Positions 18,181 through 28,193 are shown, counted from the first letter of the stretch. The stretch is 64,000 nucleotides of DNA from Planktothrix agardhii NIES-204 (GCA_003609755.1 AP017991.1:3397001-3461000), one strand, 5' to 3'. Notes: generated by a model from the letters alone, not told the origin. Program-made: numbers and translations.

Positions 18181-19497
18181 ATGGGAATTATCATTGCATT
18201 GTTAGGGGTTCTGGGATTAGGAACGGGGGCAGGATTTTTAATCATTCGCAACCTATATTATATTTGCCAACCCAGTGAAGTGTTAATTTTTGCCGGAAGT
18301 CGTAGCACTGTTGAAGGTGGAACAGATGTTGGTTATCGTTTGGTTAAAGGTGGAAGTAGCATTAGAATTCCTTTATTAGAAGATGCTTTTCGGATGGATT
18401 TAACCAATATGATTATTGAGTTAAAAGTCTCTAATGCCTATTCTAAAGGAGGCATTCCGTTAACGGTTGAAGGGGTAGCTAATATTAAAATTGCTGGAGA
18501 AGAACCGACAATTCATAATGCAATTGAACGGTTATTAGGCAAGAGTCGGAAGGAAATTGAACAATTAGCAAAAGAAACCTTAGAAGGGAATTTACGCGGT
18601 GTTTTAGCAAGTTTAACCCCGGAACAAGTGAATGGGGATAAATTAGCTTTTGCTAAAAGTTTATTAGACGAAGCAGAAGATGATTTAGAAAAGTTGGGGT
18701 TAGTGTTGGATACCTTGCAAGTTCAAAATATCTTTGATGAAGTGGGATATTTGGATTCTATTGGGAGAAAACAACGGGCGGATTTATTCAAAGATTCTCG
18801 AATTGCTGAGGCTAAAGCCCATGCGGAATCAATTATTCAAACCGCAGAAAATCAGAAAAATACTTCCTTGAAAAAATTAGAAACCGATATTGAAGTCGCC
18901 AAAGCTGAGGCAGAAAGACGGGTTAAAGATGCCGTTACAAAACGACAAGCTGTAATTGCCGAATCGGAGTCGGAAACGGCGTCTAAGGTGGCAAAAACCC
19001 AGGCTCAGGTGTTAGTTCAGCAAGCCCGAATTAAGCAGGTCGAACAACAGTTACAAGCGGATGTAGTTGCACCCGCCGAGGCTCAATGTAAACGGGCTAT
19101 GGCTGAAGCGAAAGGGAATGCGTCTCAAATATTAGAAGCTGGAAAAGCTCAAGCGGAAGCTACTAAACGATTAGCTGAATCTTGGAAGTTAGCGGGGTCA
19201 AATGCCAGGGAGATTTTCCTATATCAAAAATTAGAAGTATTGTTAAAAACCATAGTGGAAACGGTTCCTAAAGTTGAAGTTGATAATGTTACTGTTATCA
19301 ATAGTCAGCAAGGAGGAACTGCGACAAAGTTAGCCGCATTTTTAACGGAATTAAAGCAAACAACGGGGATTGATGTGGCAGAAACTATTGAAACCATGAG
19401 TCGAAATCATTCACCATCCCAACCGATTCCTCCAATTGTACCTCAAGTGTTACAATCAGTCTCCAAAAATTTCCCCGAATCTAATTCAGAAACCTAA
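18181..19497 (+). CDS. Flotillin-like SPFH protein 2
   Basis: The 438-aa protein is a paralogue of the previous one. It opens directly with a membrane helix (MGIIIALLGVLGLGTGAG), lacks the 30-residue cytoplasmic lead of the first copy, then has the same SPFH core (YSKGGIPLTVEGVANIKI, AKETLEGNLRGVLASLTPEQ) and coiled coil. The C-terminal tail is longer and proline-rich (SPSQPIPPIVPQV). AGGAG lies just before the ATG. Two flotillins with an NfeD suggest a hetero-oligomeric scaffold; the division of labour is unknown. Confidence 0.9.
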   Translation: MGIIIALLGVLGLGTGAGFLIIRNLYYICQPSEVLIFAGSRSTVEGGTDVGYRLVKGGSSIRIPLLEDAFRMDLTNMIIELKVSNAYSKGGIPLTVEGVANIKIAGEEPTIHNAIERLLGKSRKEIEQLAKETLEGNLRGVLASLTPEQVNGDKLAFAKSLLDEAEDDLEKLGLVLDTLQVQNIFDEVGYLDSIGRKQRADLFKDSRIAEAKAHAESIIQTAENQKNTSLKKLETDIEVAKAEAERRVKDAVTKRQAVIAESESETASKVAKTQAQVLVQQARIKQVEQQLQADVVAPAEAQCKRAMAEAKGNASQILEAGKAQAEATKRLAESWKLAGSNAREIFLYQKLEVLLKTIVETVPKVEVDNVTVINSQQGGTATKLAAFLTELKQTTGIDVAETIETMSRNHSPSQPIPPIVPQVLQSVSKNFPESNSET

Positions 19498-19677
19498 TTC
19501 TGTTGTAAATTAAACCGTAGGGGCGAGGTATCCTCCCCCTAAGCGATTAGTAATGCGGTGTTTCTAACTAATAAAGGACGGCGAACTTTTCTAAACTCGA
19601 TTAATGCTTTCTCTAGGCTGGTTAACTCCCCAAGTTGCAATAACCTATAATCCCTATAAATAAGGACTAATCAACTC

Positions 19678-20130
19678 ATGACCCAATCCCTAATTCCCCT
19701 AAAATTATTGTATGATTGCGACTTTTTAAAATGGACAGAAGAAACGAGCACCCATTTACAGAATCGAGACTTTAAACAATTAGATATTGCCAACTTAATA
19801 GAGGAAATAGATTCTTTGGGGAAAGCGCAGAAAAATGCCTTTAAAGGACAAATTAGGGCATTAATAGAACATATTATAAAGCGCTACTATGTTGATATGC
19901 CCCTAGAATATCATGGCTGGGAAAGGACAATTCGCAACATTCGCCCCGAAATTGAAGACTTGATTGAAATTTCTCCTAGCTTACAGAATGACTATCCCCA
20001 AGTCCTGGATACAGTTTATCAGCAATGTCTGAAAAAGCTGCAACCCGAATATAAAAACACAAAATTTCCTGATACTTGGCAATTTACCCGCTCCTTAGAT
20101 GACCTTCTTAACCTAGATTTCTGGGAGTAA
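19678..20130 (+). CDS. DUF29 family protein
   Basis: The 150-aa protein has the typical DUF29 pattern: LYDCDFLKWTEETSTHLQ near the start, DIANLIEEIDSLGKAQKNA in the middle and helices thereafter, with WERTIRNIR and the acidic tail DDLLNLDFWE. It is a small soluble, helical protein. DUF29 proteins are present in many copies in cyanobacterial genomes and have no proven function. The gene stands alone. Confidence 0.85.
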   Translation: MTQSLIPLKLLYDCDFLKWTEETSTHLQNRDFKQLDIANLIEEIDSLGKAQKNAFKGQIRALIEHIIKRYYVDMPLEYHGWERTIRNIRPEIEDLIEISPSLQNDYPQVLDTVYQQCLKKLQPEYKNTKFPDTWQFTRSLDDLLNLDFWE

Positions 20131-20186
20131 GGCAAAGCAGTTAGGAAGCGAGGACGTATGAATACGCCCCTGCTATGGGTTGTGAC

Positions 20187-20981
20187 TTAAACACCCACCC
20201 GACGATGTTCTAATACCACTTCAAAACCTTCTCCGGGCTGGGGGTTGAGTACCCGGGTGGATAGATTTTCTTTAGCTAACATAGACCGAAAATCCTCTAA
20301 ATTACCACTGACTTTTAATAACGAAACTAACCACCCTTCATAAACCACATCCCCGGCGGCGGCCGTGGGTAACATCACTTGGGGACTGACTAATTTAGCT
20401 AACTCCAAGGCTGTTTTTTGCCCACGAATAATTGGCCCAATTAACGGTAAACTAATATCAATTAATGGGGTAATAACGACATCAATGGGGGCTAGTTCTT
20501 TTAATAGAGAATCATGATATCCATGGGGTTCATAATAAACAGTATTTTCTGTTATTAAATCTTTTAAAAGATAGGCATTTTCAAGAGTTGTTGGGCCGAT
20601 GGGAGAACCTCGTAAGGACTTAATTTCTACCTGATTTTCTAAACAATAGGTTTGTCCATGTTCCAAAGCTTGTACTTGAGTATATCCCAACTCCTGAACA
20701 AGTTTTGCCGCACTAGGAGAGCCGACAACGGGGATATTTTTGTTCAGTTGTTTTAAGGTTTCAGGATGGGCGTGATCTTCCAATCCCTGAGATAATAAAA
20801 TTAAGTCAATCTTTTCAGGAATGGGTCGGGAATTTCGTCTTTCCCCCTTAAATAACCAAGTTTGATTCCCAAAGGTTAATGCACCCACTAACCAAGGGTC
20901 AATCAAAATTTGTTTTCCGCCTATTTCCAGTAACCAAGAGTTGCTATCGAGCCAAGTAAAATACATAGAGGTTGATTCCAT
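20187..20981 (-). CDS. MBL-fold protein, UlaG-like, with altered metal motif
   Basis: The protein has a metallo-beta-lactamase fold (WLDSNSWLLEIGGKQILIDPW, given in part as SNSWLLEIGGKQILIDPW; then IDLILLSQGLEDHAHPETL, here split as LLSQGLEDHAH; then YYEPHGYHD). The canonical HxHxDH metal motif reads SQGLEDH: the first two His are replaced by Ser and Gly, while Asp and His remain. I start at the Met at 20981 (MESTSMYF); 20966 is an alternative, and the longer frame to 21011 adds ten unconvincing residues. The substrate is unknown, and activity may differ from ordinary MBL hydrolases. Confidence 0.7.
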   Translation of the reverse strand: MESTSMYFTWLDSNSWLLEIGGKQILIDPWLVGALTFGNQTWLFKGERRNSRPIPEKIDLILLSQGLEDHAHPETLKQLNKNIPVVGSPSAAKLVQELGYTQVQALEHGQTYCLENQVEIKSLRGSPIGPTTLENAYLLKDLITENTVYYEPHGYHDSLLKELAPIDVVITPLIDISLPLIGPIIRGQKTALELAKLVSPQVMLPTAAAGDVVYEGWLVSLLKVSGNLEDFRSMLAKENLSTRVLNPQPGEGFEVVLEHRRVGV

Positions 20982-21084
20982 TAGAACACTACTATTGTAG
21001 AAAAAAATCAAAAAACTGGCGAGTAATATTAAATCCCTATTAATTGGCTAGAAAGATATTAACTTACACAGCCAAAAATTCAAG

Positions 21085-23181
21085 TTAAGAGCGAGTCTGA
21101 CTGGCTTGCAACTGTTGTAACAGTTCTTCGGAGTTTTTGGCAGGTTTATTACATTTTAATCCCTGACAAACTAAGCCAATAATATCATGAGAAAGCGTGT
21201 TATCAACTTTAAAAATAGTTGAGGGGAAATACTGCACACCTAACCCTAAAATTTGTTCGGGAGAAGTCCGAACTAGGGTATTATTCCGATACCAGTCTAA
21301 CGCCGTAAATAAACTCGGACAAGCTTGGGGGGATTTTTGCATCACCGAACTAAAGGCGGTTAAACCTTGTTCCGCTTGGTCTAAAAAATCCAGATTTTCT
21401 GTTAATAAAAACAGACGCACTAAATTAGCAATAGCTACCCCATTCGCCGCCGGAGTTGCATTATCAATATAACTGCGTTCTCGAACTAATAAATCTTTTC
21501 CGGTATCTTTGGCGGTATTAAAATAACCTCCTAATTCCACACTCCAAAGTAAATCATTAAATTCTTCTTGAACTTTTTTCGCCTGTTCTAACCAATAATC
21601 TGGCTGTACTAAAGCTGTAGTTAATGTTAAACTAGCTTGGTGTAAATCAATCAAAGATTTAACTAATAACGCATAATCTTCAGACTGAGCTACAACATCC
21701 GGTTTTCCTTCATAATTAACTCGATGTAAACGTCCATCTACCCATTGATGATTCAGAATAAATTGGGCTGCTTTTGTGGCTAATTCTAAATACTCAACTT
21801 CCCCAAAAACCTTTGCAGCCTTGGCTAAACCCGAAATCATTAAACTATTCCAAGCTACAATCATTTTAATATCCGTAACCGGAGGAATTCTACCTAACCA
21901 ATTATGGGTTTTTGCCTCCTGATTATTGCGGGCGGGGGCAAATAGTTTTAATGTTTTTGGCATTTCCCCATACCGAACTTGAAACAGTTTTTCTAAACCA
22001 GATTCGATGATATCACTTAACTCATCTGCATTGCAACGTTGTAAGACATTTTTACCTTCAAAATTACCGGATTTTGTAATAGTAAATTGTTTTTGTAGGG
22101 CGGCATATTCTTCAGGAGTTAATATTTTTTCCAGTTCGCTATTATTCCAAACATAAAAAGCCCCTTCTTCCGGTTCTGACCACCCCGAAGCCTCCCCTTG
22201 GTAAGGGGGGGATGGGGGGGTAAAATTATCGGCATCTTGGGAAGCATAAAAATACCCTTCCGGGGCTGTCATTTCCCGTTTTAACCATTCAACAGTGCCT
22301 TGAATTGAACGTTTAAAGGCAGGTTTTTGAATACCAGCACTGCATAAATCCGCTAAATATTCCACAATTTGCCCGTTATCATAGAGCATTTTTTCAAAGT
22401 GGGGAACTGTCCAAGTCGGGTCAACAGTATAGCGATGAAATCCTCCCGCAACCTGGTCATAAATTCCCCCTAAAGCTAAGTCTAAACCCCGTTGAGTACA
22501 GGCTTCCTTTCCATCATATTTTGACTCAAAATTAAACCGAATTGTTCGTAATGCCATCTCGGAATAGGGAATCATCGGAAACCTTGGCCCCCCATATTCA
22601 TTGCGACTAATCACCCCAGTATTGGCTTCTAATCCTATTTGTAATAAATCTTCAGTTAATGTAGAAATAGGTAAAATTGTAGACTGCTGCAAATGCGTCA
22701 TAATTTCATCTTTAAACGCTTGCAATTTGGTTTTTTCTAAGTCATAAAATCGACGAATTGCTTGTAAAACTTCTAAAAATCCTGGTCTACCATAACGGGG
22801 TTCTAAGGGGAAATAAGTGCCGCCATAAAAGGGGATTCTTTCATCGGGAGTTAGGAATATATTTAACGGCCATCCTCCTTGACCAGTCATCATTTGTAAG
22901 GCTTGCATATAAATACTATCAATTTCTGGCCGTTCTTCTCGATCAACTTTAATTGGCAAGAAATTTTGATTCATATATTGAGCAATTCCAGGGTCAGAAA
23001 ATGCCTCTCCTTCCATTACGGTACACCAATGACAACTGGAATAACCAATCGAAAGAAATATGGGTTTATTTTGCTGATTTGCTGTTTCTAAAGCCTCGTC
23101 ACACCAGGGCCACCAATCAATGGGATTTTCTGCGTGTTTGCGAAGATAGAGACTTTTGGATTCAGAAAGACGATTAACCAT
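21085..23181 (-). CDS. DUF255 thioredoxin-like protein (YyaL/SPATA20 type)
   Basis: This 698-aa protein begins with the DUF255 thioredoxin-fold domain (LRKHAENPIDWWPW, GYSSCHWCTVMEGEAF with CHWC in the redox position, GQGGWPLNIFLTPD) followed by an (alpha/alpha)6 barrel like that of N-acylglucosamine epimerases (GGFHRYTVDPTWTVPHFEKML in part, MISGLAKA). No signal peptide is present. Cellular function is not established in bacteria. An in-frame repeat insert (PPSPPYQGEASG) lies at about residues 320-331, just before EEGAFYVW, so the structure tolerates it there. Confidence 0.88.
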   Translation of the reverse strand: MVNRLSESKSLYLRKHAENPIDWWPWCDEALETANQQNKPIFLSIGYSSCHWCTVMEGEAFSDPGIAQYMNQNFLPIKVDREERPEIDSIYMQALQMMTGQGGWPLNIFLTPDERIPFYGGTYFPLEPRYGRPGFLEVLQAIRRFYDLEKTKLQAFKDEIMTHLQQSTILPISTLTEDLLQIGLEANTGVISRNEYGGPRFPMIPYSEMALRTIRFNFESKYDGKEACTQRGLDLALGGIYDQVAGGFHRYTVDPTWTVPHFEKMLYDNGQIVEYLADLCSAGIQKPAFKRSIQGTVEWLKREMTAPEGYFYASQDADNFTPPSPPYQGEASGWSEPEEGAFYVWNNSELEKILTPEEYAALQKQFTITKSGNFEGKNVLQRCNADELSDIIESGLEKLFQVRYGEMPKTLKLFAPARNNQEAKTHNWLGRIPPVTDIKMIVAWNSLMISGLAKAAKVFGEVEYLELATKAAQFILNHQWVDGRLHRVNYEGKPDVVAQSEDYALLVKSLIDLHQASLTLTTALVQPDYWLEQAKKVQEEFNDLLWSVELGGYFNTAKDTGKDLLVRERSYIDNATPAANGVAIANLVRLFLLTENLDFLDQAEQGLTAFSSVMQKSPQACPSLFTALDWYRNNTLVRTSPEQILGLGVQYFPSTIFKVDNTLSHDIIGLVCQGLKCNKPAKNSEELLQQLQASQTRS
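22191..22221. repeat. In-frame G/C-rich palindromic repeat inside DUF255 gene
   Basis: CCTCCCCTTGGTAAGGGGGG followed by GATGGGGGGG belongs to the same family as the repeats at 49681-51797. It is read on the minus strand as PPSPPYQGEA and leaves the frame intact. Confidence 0.7.
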
Positions 23182-23205
23182 TAGAGATACCTAAAGATGT
23201 TTTGA

Positions 23206-23359
23206 GTAGATACGTTGCATGAAACGTCTCTACGGAGATTATTAATTATATCAAATCTGGGTATGGATTTTTTAATTAGCAATTCATGGTTTAATATTAA
23301 TATCGGATTAGAGAGACGCGCCGTGGCACGTCTCTACGGGGATTATTAATTATATCAAA
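23206..23359. repeat. Pair of palindromes with a duplicated 32-base flank
   Basis: Two palindromes of the GTAGAGAC family (23206-23233 and 23313-23337) are each continued by nearly the same 32 bases ending TTATTAATTATATCAAA (23224-23255 and 23328-23359, one mismatch). This looks like local duplication of a dispersed element between two divergent genes. Confidence 0.75.
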
Positions 23360-23370
23360 ATTTTAAAATC

Positions 23371-24936
23371 ATGGTTTCTCGACGACGCTTTAATCAACTT
23401 GCTGCTTATTTTTCTTTAGGATCTCTAATTCCTTCTGGTGTTTCTCAATTATTTAACTTTAGCACAAATGAAGCAGAAATTCAAGAGAAATTTAAAACTT
23501 TATTATCAATTTTAGATCCAGAAATTGAGTTATTAGTTCCGACTTATTTAGGTAATGATCAACGGCGTTTTTATGGGCGAGGAGTGCCGGAAAACCTGAA
23601 AGAAATTCATAAATTCCCATTAGGAACAGGAGTAACTTATGTGGGACGTACCCGTAAAGTTTGGAGTGGGGCGGGATGGACAGGACAACCAACTATTACC
23701 CGCGATCGCGGCAAAACCTATTTAATTATAGGAGCATTTGACCATTATTTAAGAAAAATAGAATTAGACACTCAAAAGGAAATTTGGAGATATAAATTTG
23801 ATGATGTGGTTAAAGGAACATCAAGTATTTATATTGATCAAACTGCAACAGATGAGAACCAAATTGTCGTTTTACAAGGGAGTCGTAGCAGTATGTCAAA
23901 AGGAGGATTAGCTACAAGTTTCCGGGCAATTTCCTTTAGGACGGGAAAAGAAATCTGGAAATTAGATTTACGTCCCACCCCAAGTTATAGTCGAGATAAT
24001 GATAGTTCGCCGTTATATTTAGGGGATGGAGTTATTTTTAATGCTGGGGAAAATGCGATCGGTTATTTTCTCAATAGTTCAGCTAAAACGGCGGAAAAAA
24101 AATCGGGTTTCTTACAACCTAAAATTTTATCAGAAGTCAAACTTTATCAGGATGGAGATAGTAGCAGACATGGGGGAAATTTAGTTAGTGAATCCTCTCC
24201 TTCTCGGTTAGATAATCGGATTTTTATGGCATCGGGTTCGGGACATATTTATGGAATTGATATAAAAAATAGAAAAATTATTTGGGATTTTTATACGGGT
24301 TCCGATATTGATGGGTCGGCGGTTATTTCTCAAGATGGTAAGTTATTTTGTGCGATTGAAAAACAATATATTCCGGGAAATGGAGGTGTGCTTAAACTCA
24401 ATCCTAACAAGAATCCTCAAGATAGTTTGGAATGGTTTTTACCGACAAAAAATCAAAAATTTAATACCTGGGATGGCGGTATAATAAGTTCTGTGGCGTT
24501 AAATGATGAATATAACCCCGATGGATTTCCGGCTATTTTTGCCACCAATGCCATTGACGGTTATTTATATATTGGATCTCAAATGATTACAACGGATAAA
24601 ACCGTAACTGGGCCATTAGGAAAGGGAGAATATAAAACCCCTTTAATATTAGTCCAAGAAAAAATCGGAGCTTCGATTTCAACTCCTATTTTTACCGATG
24701 GTTATAAATTAGTAACGGCGGGATATAATGGAGTTTATTTATTTAATTTATATTGGGAAGAAGCCAGAGCAAATCAAAGCAATGCTATTCCTAACCAACG
24801 GGGGGAATATTATCGGTTAAGAGTCGAAGAAAAGGGACGATTTAAACCGGAAGTTTCCTTTGAGTCAACGCCTGTGGTTTGGAATAATCAGGTGATGATT
24901 TGTGGACGGGATGGGGGATTATATACGTTAGGGTGA
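23371..24936 (+). CDS. Tat-type secreted beta-propeller (PQQ-like repeat) protein
   Basis: The 521-aa protein starts MVSRRRFNQLAAYFSLGS, a plausible twin-arginine signal. The rest is made of PQQ-like beta-propeller blades (YLIIGAFDHYLRKIELDTQKEIWRY in part: LRKIELDTQKEIWRY; ISFRTGKEIWKLDL; GIDIKNRKIIWDFYTG), which give an all-beta disc. No dehydrogenase catalytic residues are evident. It is probably a periplasmic or outer-surface binding protein. The gene begins 12 bases after the repeat flank, so its promoter may be within the repeats. Confidence 0.75.
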   Translation: MVSRRRFNQLAAYFSLGSLIPSGVSQLFNFSTNEAEIQEKFKTLLSILDPEIELLVPTYLGNDQRRFYGRGVPENLKEIHKFPLGTGVTYVGRTRKVWSGAGWTGQPTITRDRGKTYLIIGAFDHYLRKIELDTQKEIWRYKFDDVVKGTSSIYIDQTATDENQIVVLQGSRSSMSKGGLATSFRAISFRTGKEIWKLDLRPTPSYSRDNDSSPLYLGDGVIFNAGENAIGYFLNSSAKTAEKKSGFLQPKILSEVKLYQDGDSSRHGGNLVSESSPSRLDNRIFMASGSGHIYGIDIKNRKIIWDFYTGSDIDGSAVISQDGKLFCAIEKQYIPGNGGVLKLNPNKNPQDSLEWFLPTKNQKFNTWDGGIISSVALNDEYNPDGFPAIFATNAIDGYLYIGSQMITTDKTVTGPLGKGEYKTPLILVQEKIGASISTPIFTDGYKLVTAGYNGVYLFNLYWEEARANQSNAIPNQRGEYYRLRVEEKGRFKPEVSFESTPVVWNNQVMICGRDGGLYTLG

Positions 24937-24970
24937 AACTATCAGAAACCGGGTTTCTGGTGCTTATACA

Positions 24971-27900
24971 CTACTCGATGGCAATTTTATCAATTTCTTT
25001 CATTAGTTTATCCGTTTCCATCAAGGCAACAATAATTTTTTGATAATGGAATATGTCTTCAATTTCTAATTTTCGGTCTTTGCGGTCTTTGAGCCATTTT
25101 TGAGCGGGTTGATAGCCACCAATATAAAAGTTCCAAGCTATTTCGGGAACATGATTAAAATATTGGGTATTGTTGATGTAAACTTTACCGTCTTGATACT
25201 TTGGTTTTGTGACAATATTATCTCCGTCTATGGGATATTGTGTAATATATTTTTCAACGGTTGGACTTTCTAATAAATGGATTTGTCTGATTTCTTCGCC
25301 TAATTTGACCAATTGCCAAAAAGTGTTTTGGTCTTTGGGATAGGGGACTCTGGGAAAATCAATTTTCAGAAACTCTTTATATTTTTCTCGGTAAGTTAGC
25401 GAGTGTAAAACCGCATAGATATAGTCTAAAATATCTATGGGTGCAAATGTGTTTTCTGTGGTTTCTTTCTCGTTAGTAAAAGTTAATCCTAATTTTTCTG
25501 CTATTTGCTTTATAATTTCTGTGTTTAGGTTTGGTATTCTTTCGGCTGTTTGTATGATGATTTGTTGTTCAGGGTTATCAGGATAGAGGTAGAGAGGGAA
25601 GACATAACCTCTTTCTCTTGATTTGTTGGACACAAAAGAATCATCAACTATTTTATTTGTTACAAAAATATGCGAATACTCGTCCGTTACTAATTGACGG
25701 CATAAATCAATACCAACATTATCTTTATTGATAAAGTGATACATAAATTTTTCCCTGCCCCAATCAACCATAGAACTATGGTAATAAATGTATCTATCGT
25801 CAAATAATCTATACGCAATTTTTTGAATAATATCATTGTGGTTAAAACTCTGTATCGTCTTTCTCGCTTCAACCATTTTCCAACCTCTGGAATCGCCTGC
25901 TAAATATTTACCTTCCTTTTTATTTCCAAAAAATTTTCTTCTTATGGAATCATCAGTGAAGTTAATGTCCGAAAACTCTTCCATTCTTTTTTTAAGAATT
26001 GGTTTTTCAAAATCAATTACAAAACTATCTCTTGCCGTTACAACACCTGTAACATTTACTGAAAATAATTCATCAACTCTAAAACCTTTTTCGTATTCCT
26101 TTGAACCTTTATTGTTTTTTGGAACAAAAAATAAAAATGGTTTTTCTGGTTTTAATTCTTGAAAATTTACCGATTTTAATGAACTATCAGAGAGAAAATC
26201 ATATTTCATTTCTCGTTTGCCATACAAGTCAAAATGAAATACTTTTCCTAATTCGTTTGCCTTTTTCTTTCCTGTTTTTACGAAAATATTAATTGAAACA
26301 CCTTGCATAATGTCAAATACATTAACATCAGCATTTCCATCAGGTGCAGTTTCTTTTTTCTTGCTATTTCCGTGTAAGTCTATAGTATAAATTTTGTCAT
26401 AAGTTTTTAGCAAATTCCAACGCATTCCCCGAAAAGTTGGGTTGTCTAAAAATCCGTGGGGATTGATAAACGCCAAAACACCACTCCCATTTTTTTCAAT
26501 AAAATGCTGTCCGTAACGCAAGAACTTAACATAGTCATCATTTAACCAATGTTTGCGTTCATTAAAATGTACGCCATCAATATATTTATAATCTTCAATT
26601 AGTTTATTAATCCATTCGCCATTATTAGATGAAATTCCGCTATAAGGTGGATTCCCAATAACACACATTACAGGTGTATCTCTTTTAATATAATTCGCTT
26701 CATTAGCTTCGGCACTTAACCAACTTGCAAACAGCGTTCCAGTGTCGGGGTGCTGTTCTTCTAAACTGTTAGTGAGGTAAACTCTAAACCGTTGGTTATT
26801 GGTGGTTTTATAGCCCGTTTCAGTTAATAGTAAATCTAATTGAAGATGTGCCATAGCATAACTCGCCATCAGCAACTCAAAACCGTTGAGACGGGGCAAT
26901 AAATGGGTTTCTACATAGTTGCTCCAAATCCCTTGTTGTCCGACAAATTTGTTATGAATATGTTTAATAACTTCGGCCAGAAAAGTTCCAGTTCCGGCGG
27001 CGGGGTCAAGGATTTGGACTTTGTGAACTTCCTGCTCAACCTGTTTTCCCTGCACATCAACTTTGATTTTAGTTTTGCTATTGTCTGCCAGTCCTTGGGG
27101 TAAATCAAATTCGGTTTTTAAAATATCATCAACCGCTCTAACTATAAAATTTACAACGGGTGCGGGTGTGTACCAAACACCACGAGCTTTACGCAATTTT
27201 GGGTCGTATTCACTTAAAAAGGTTTCGTAAAAATGGATAATTGGGTCTTCCATTTTTGTAGATTTACCGTAATTCTTTAAAATTTCTTCGACATTACAAG
27301 CTAAAAATATTTCTACCAAATTATCGACTATCCATTTAATTCGGTCATCAATATCTGGCCCAGCAATGTATCCAAATAGCTTTCTTAAAAACGGATTTGA
27401 TTTAGGAATAAGTTCCGCAGCTTTCTGTCGGCTGAAAGTTGCTAAATCCGGGTCATGTAATCGAGCCGCAAACATCCCATAAGCAATGGTTTGAGCATAT
27501 ACATCAGCAAATTCTTTAGGGGTAATATCGTGAATGAGGATTTTCTTAAAAGCACCCATTTGGTCTTTAAGCGTACTATTTTCTTGGTTAATTTCGTCAC
27601 TCATTAAGGCTTTTTCAATTACTCCAGAAAGAAGACGAGCTTTCCCTGCCATCATTTCTGCTAGTTTTTTAGGACTTTTGATCGTTTGTCCGATGTGAGT
27701 ACAAAAATCTCTAATTAGGTTAGTAAATGTTAAAAAATTTTCCGGTAAAGATTTAATCCCTGTTTCTGTTACTTCTCCTATGGCAATTTTAGTAATAAAT
27801 TCACCTTCTCTATATAAATGAAAATCAAGATAATCGGTAAATATTAAATTATTTAAAGAAGTTTTATAACGATCAAATTGTTCTTTGTTTCCGGTTTTTT

Positions 27901-28138
27901 TAGCTCCTTTAAGGTCTTTATCCCCAATATCTTTTGCTTCTATAAAACCAACGGGTATATCTTTTTTGGTTAAAATATAATCCGGTGCTCCACAAGATTG
28001 CCGTTTAGGTTCATTGGTCGCACTAATAGTAGGAACCAAATTTTCAATCAGTTGTTGTAAATCGCCCCGAAACGTATGTTCAGTTGCATTACCTAGTTGA
28101 TAACGCTTATTGATATTTTGAATGTATTTTTCTATCAT
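24971..28138 (-). CDS. Single-polypeptide restriction-modification enzyme (type IIG / ISP-like without helicase)
   Basis: From the ATG at 28138 (MIEKYIQNINKRYQLG), which has AGAGG about nine bases upstream, the product is 1055 aa; the longer frame to 28201 overlaps the neighbour and adds a poor leader. An N-terminal PD-(D/E)xK-like nuclease region (PDY then FIEAK) is followed by a helical connector, a gamma-class N6-adenine methyltransferase (LDPAAGTGTFLAE motif I and VIGNPPYSG motif IV) and a C-terminal target-recognition region like that of type ISP enzymes. No helicase motifs are seen, so it is closer to type IIG. One protein would both methylate and cut at a specific site. All motifs look intact. 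Confidence 0.85.
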   Translation of the reverse strand: MIEKYIQNINKRYQLGNATEHTFRGDLQQLIENLVPTISATNEPKRQSCGAPDYILTKKDIPVGFIEAKDIGDKDLKGAKKTGNKEQFDRYKTSLNNLIFTDYLDFHLYREGEFITKIAIGEVTETGIKSLPENFLTFTNLIRDFCTHIGQTIKSPKKLAEMMAGKARLLSGVIEKALMSDEINQENSTLKDQMGAFKKILIHDITPKEFADVYAQTIAYGMFAARLHDPDLATFSRQKAAELIPKSNPFLRKLFGYIAGPDIDDRIKWIVDNLVEIFLACNVEEILKNYGKSTKMEDPIIHFYETFLSEYDPKLRKARGVWYTPAPVVNFIVRAVDDILKTEFDLPQGLADNSKTKIKVDVQGKQVEQEVHKVQILDPAAGTGTFLAEVIKHIHNKFVGQQGIWSNYVETHLLPRLNGFELLMASYAMAHLQLDLLLTETGYKTTNNQRFRVYLTNSLEEQHPDTGTLFASWLSAEANEANYIKRDTPVMCVIGNPPYSGISSNNGEWINKLIEDYKYIDGVHFNERKHWLNDDYVKFLRYGQHFIEKNGSGVLAFINPHGFLDNPTFRGMRWNLLKTYDKIYTIDLHGNSKKKETAPDGNADVNVFDIMQGVSINIFVKTGKKKANELGKVFHFDLYGKREMKYDFLSDSSLKSVNFQELKPEKPFLFFVPKNNKGSKEYEKGFRVDELFSVNVTGVVTARDSFVIDFEKPILKKRMEEFSDINFTDDSIRRKFFGNKKEGKYLAGDSRGWKMVEARKTIQSFNHNDIIQKIAYRLFDDRYIYYHSSMVDWGREKFMYHFINKDNVGIDLCRQLVTDEYSHIFVTNKIVDDSFVSNKSRERGYVFPLYLYPDNPEQQIIIQTAERIPNLNTEIIKQIAEKLGLTFTNEKETTENTFAPIDILDYIYAVLHSLTYREKYKEFLKIDFPRVPYPKDQNTFWQLVKLGEEIRQIHLLESPTVEKYITQYPIDGDNIVTKPKYQDGKVYINNTQYFNHVPEIAWNFYIGGYQPAQKWLKDRKDRKLEIEDIFHYQKIIVALMETDKLMKEIDKIAIE

Positions 28139-28193
28139 TTCCGACCTCTTGAATTTTATAAAATTGAATATAGAACTCAAAAAACAAAGTAGC

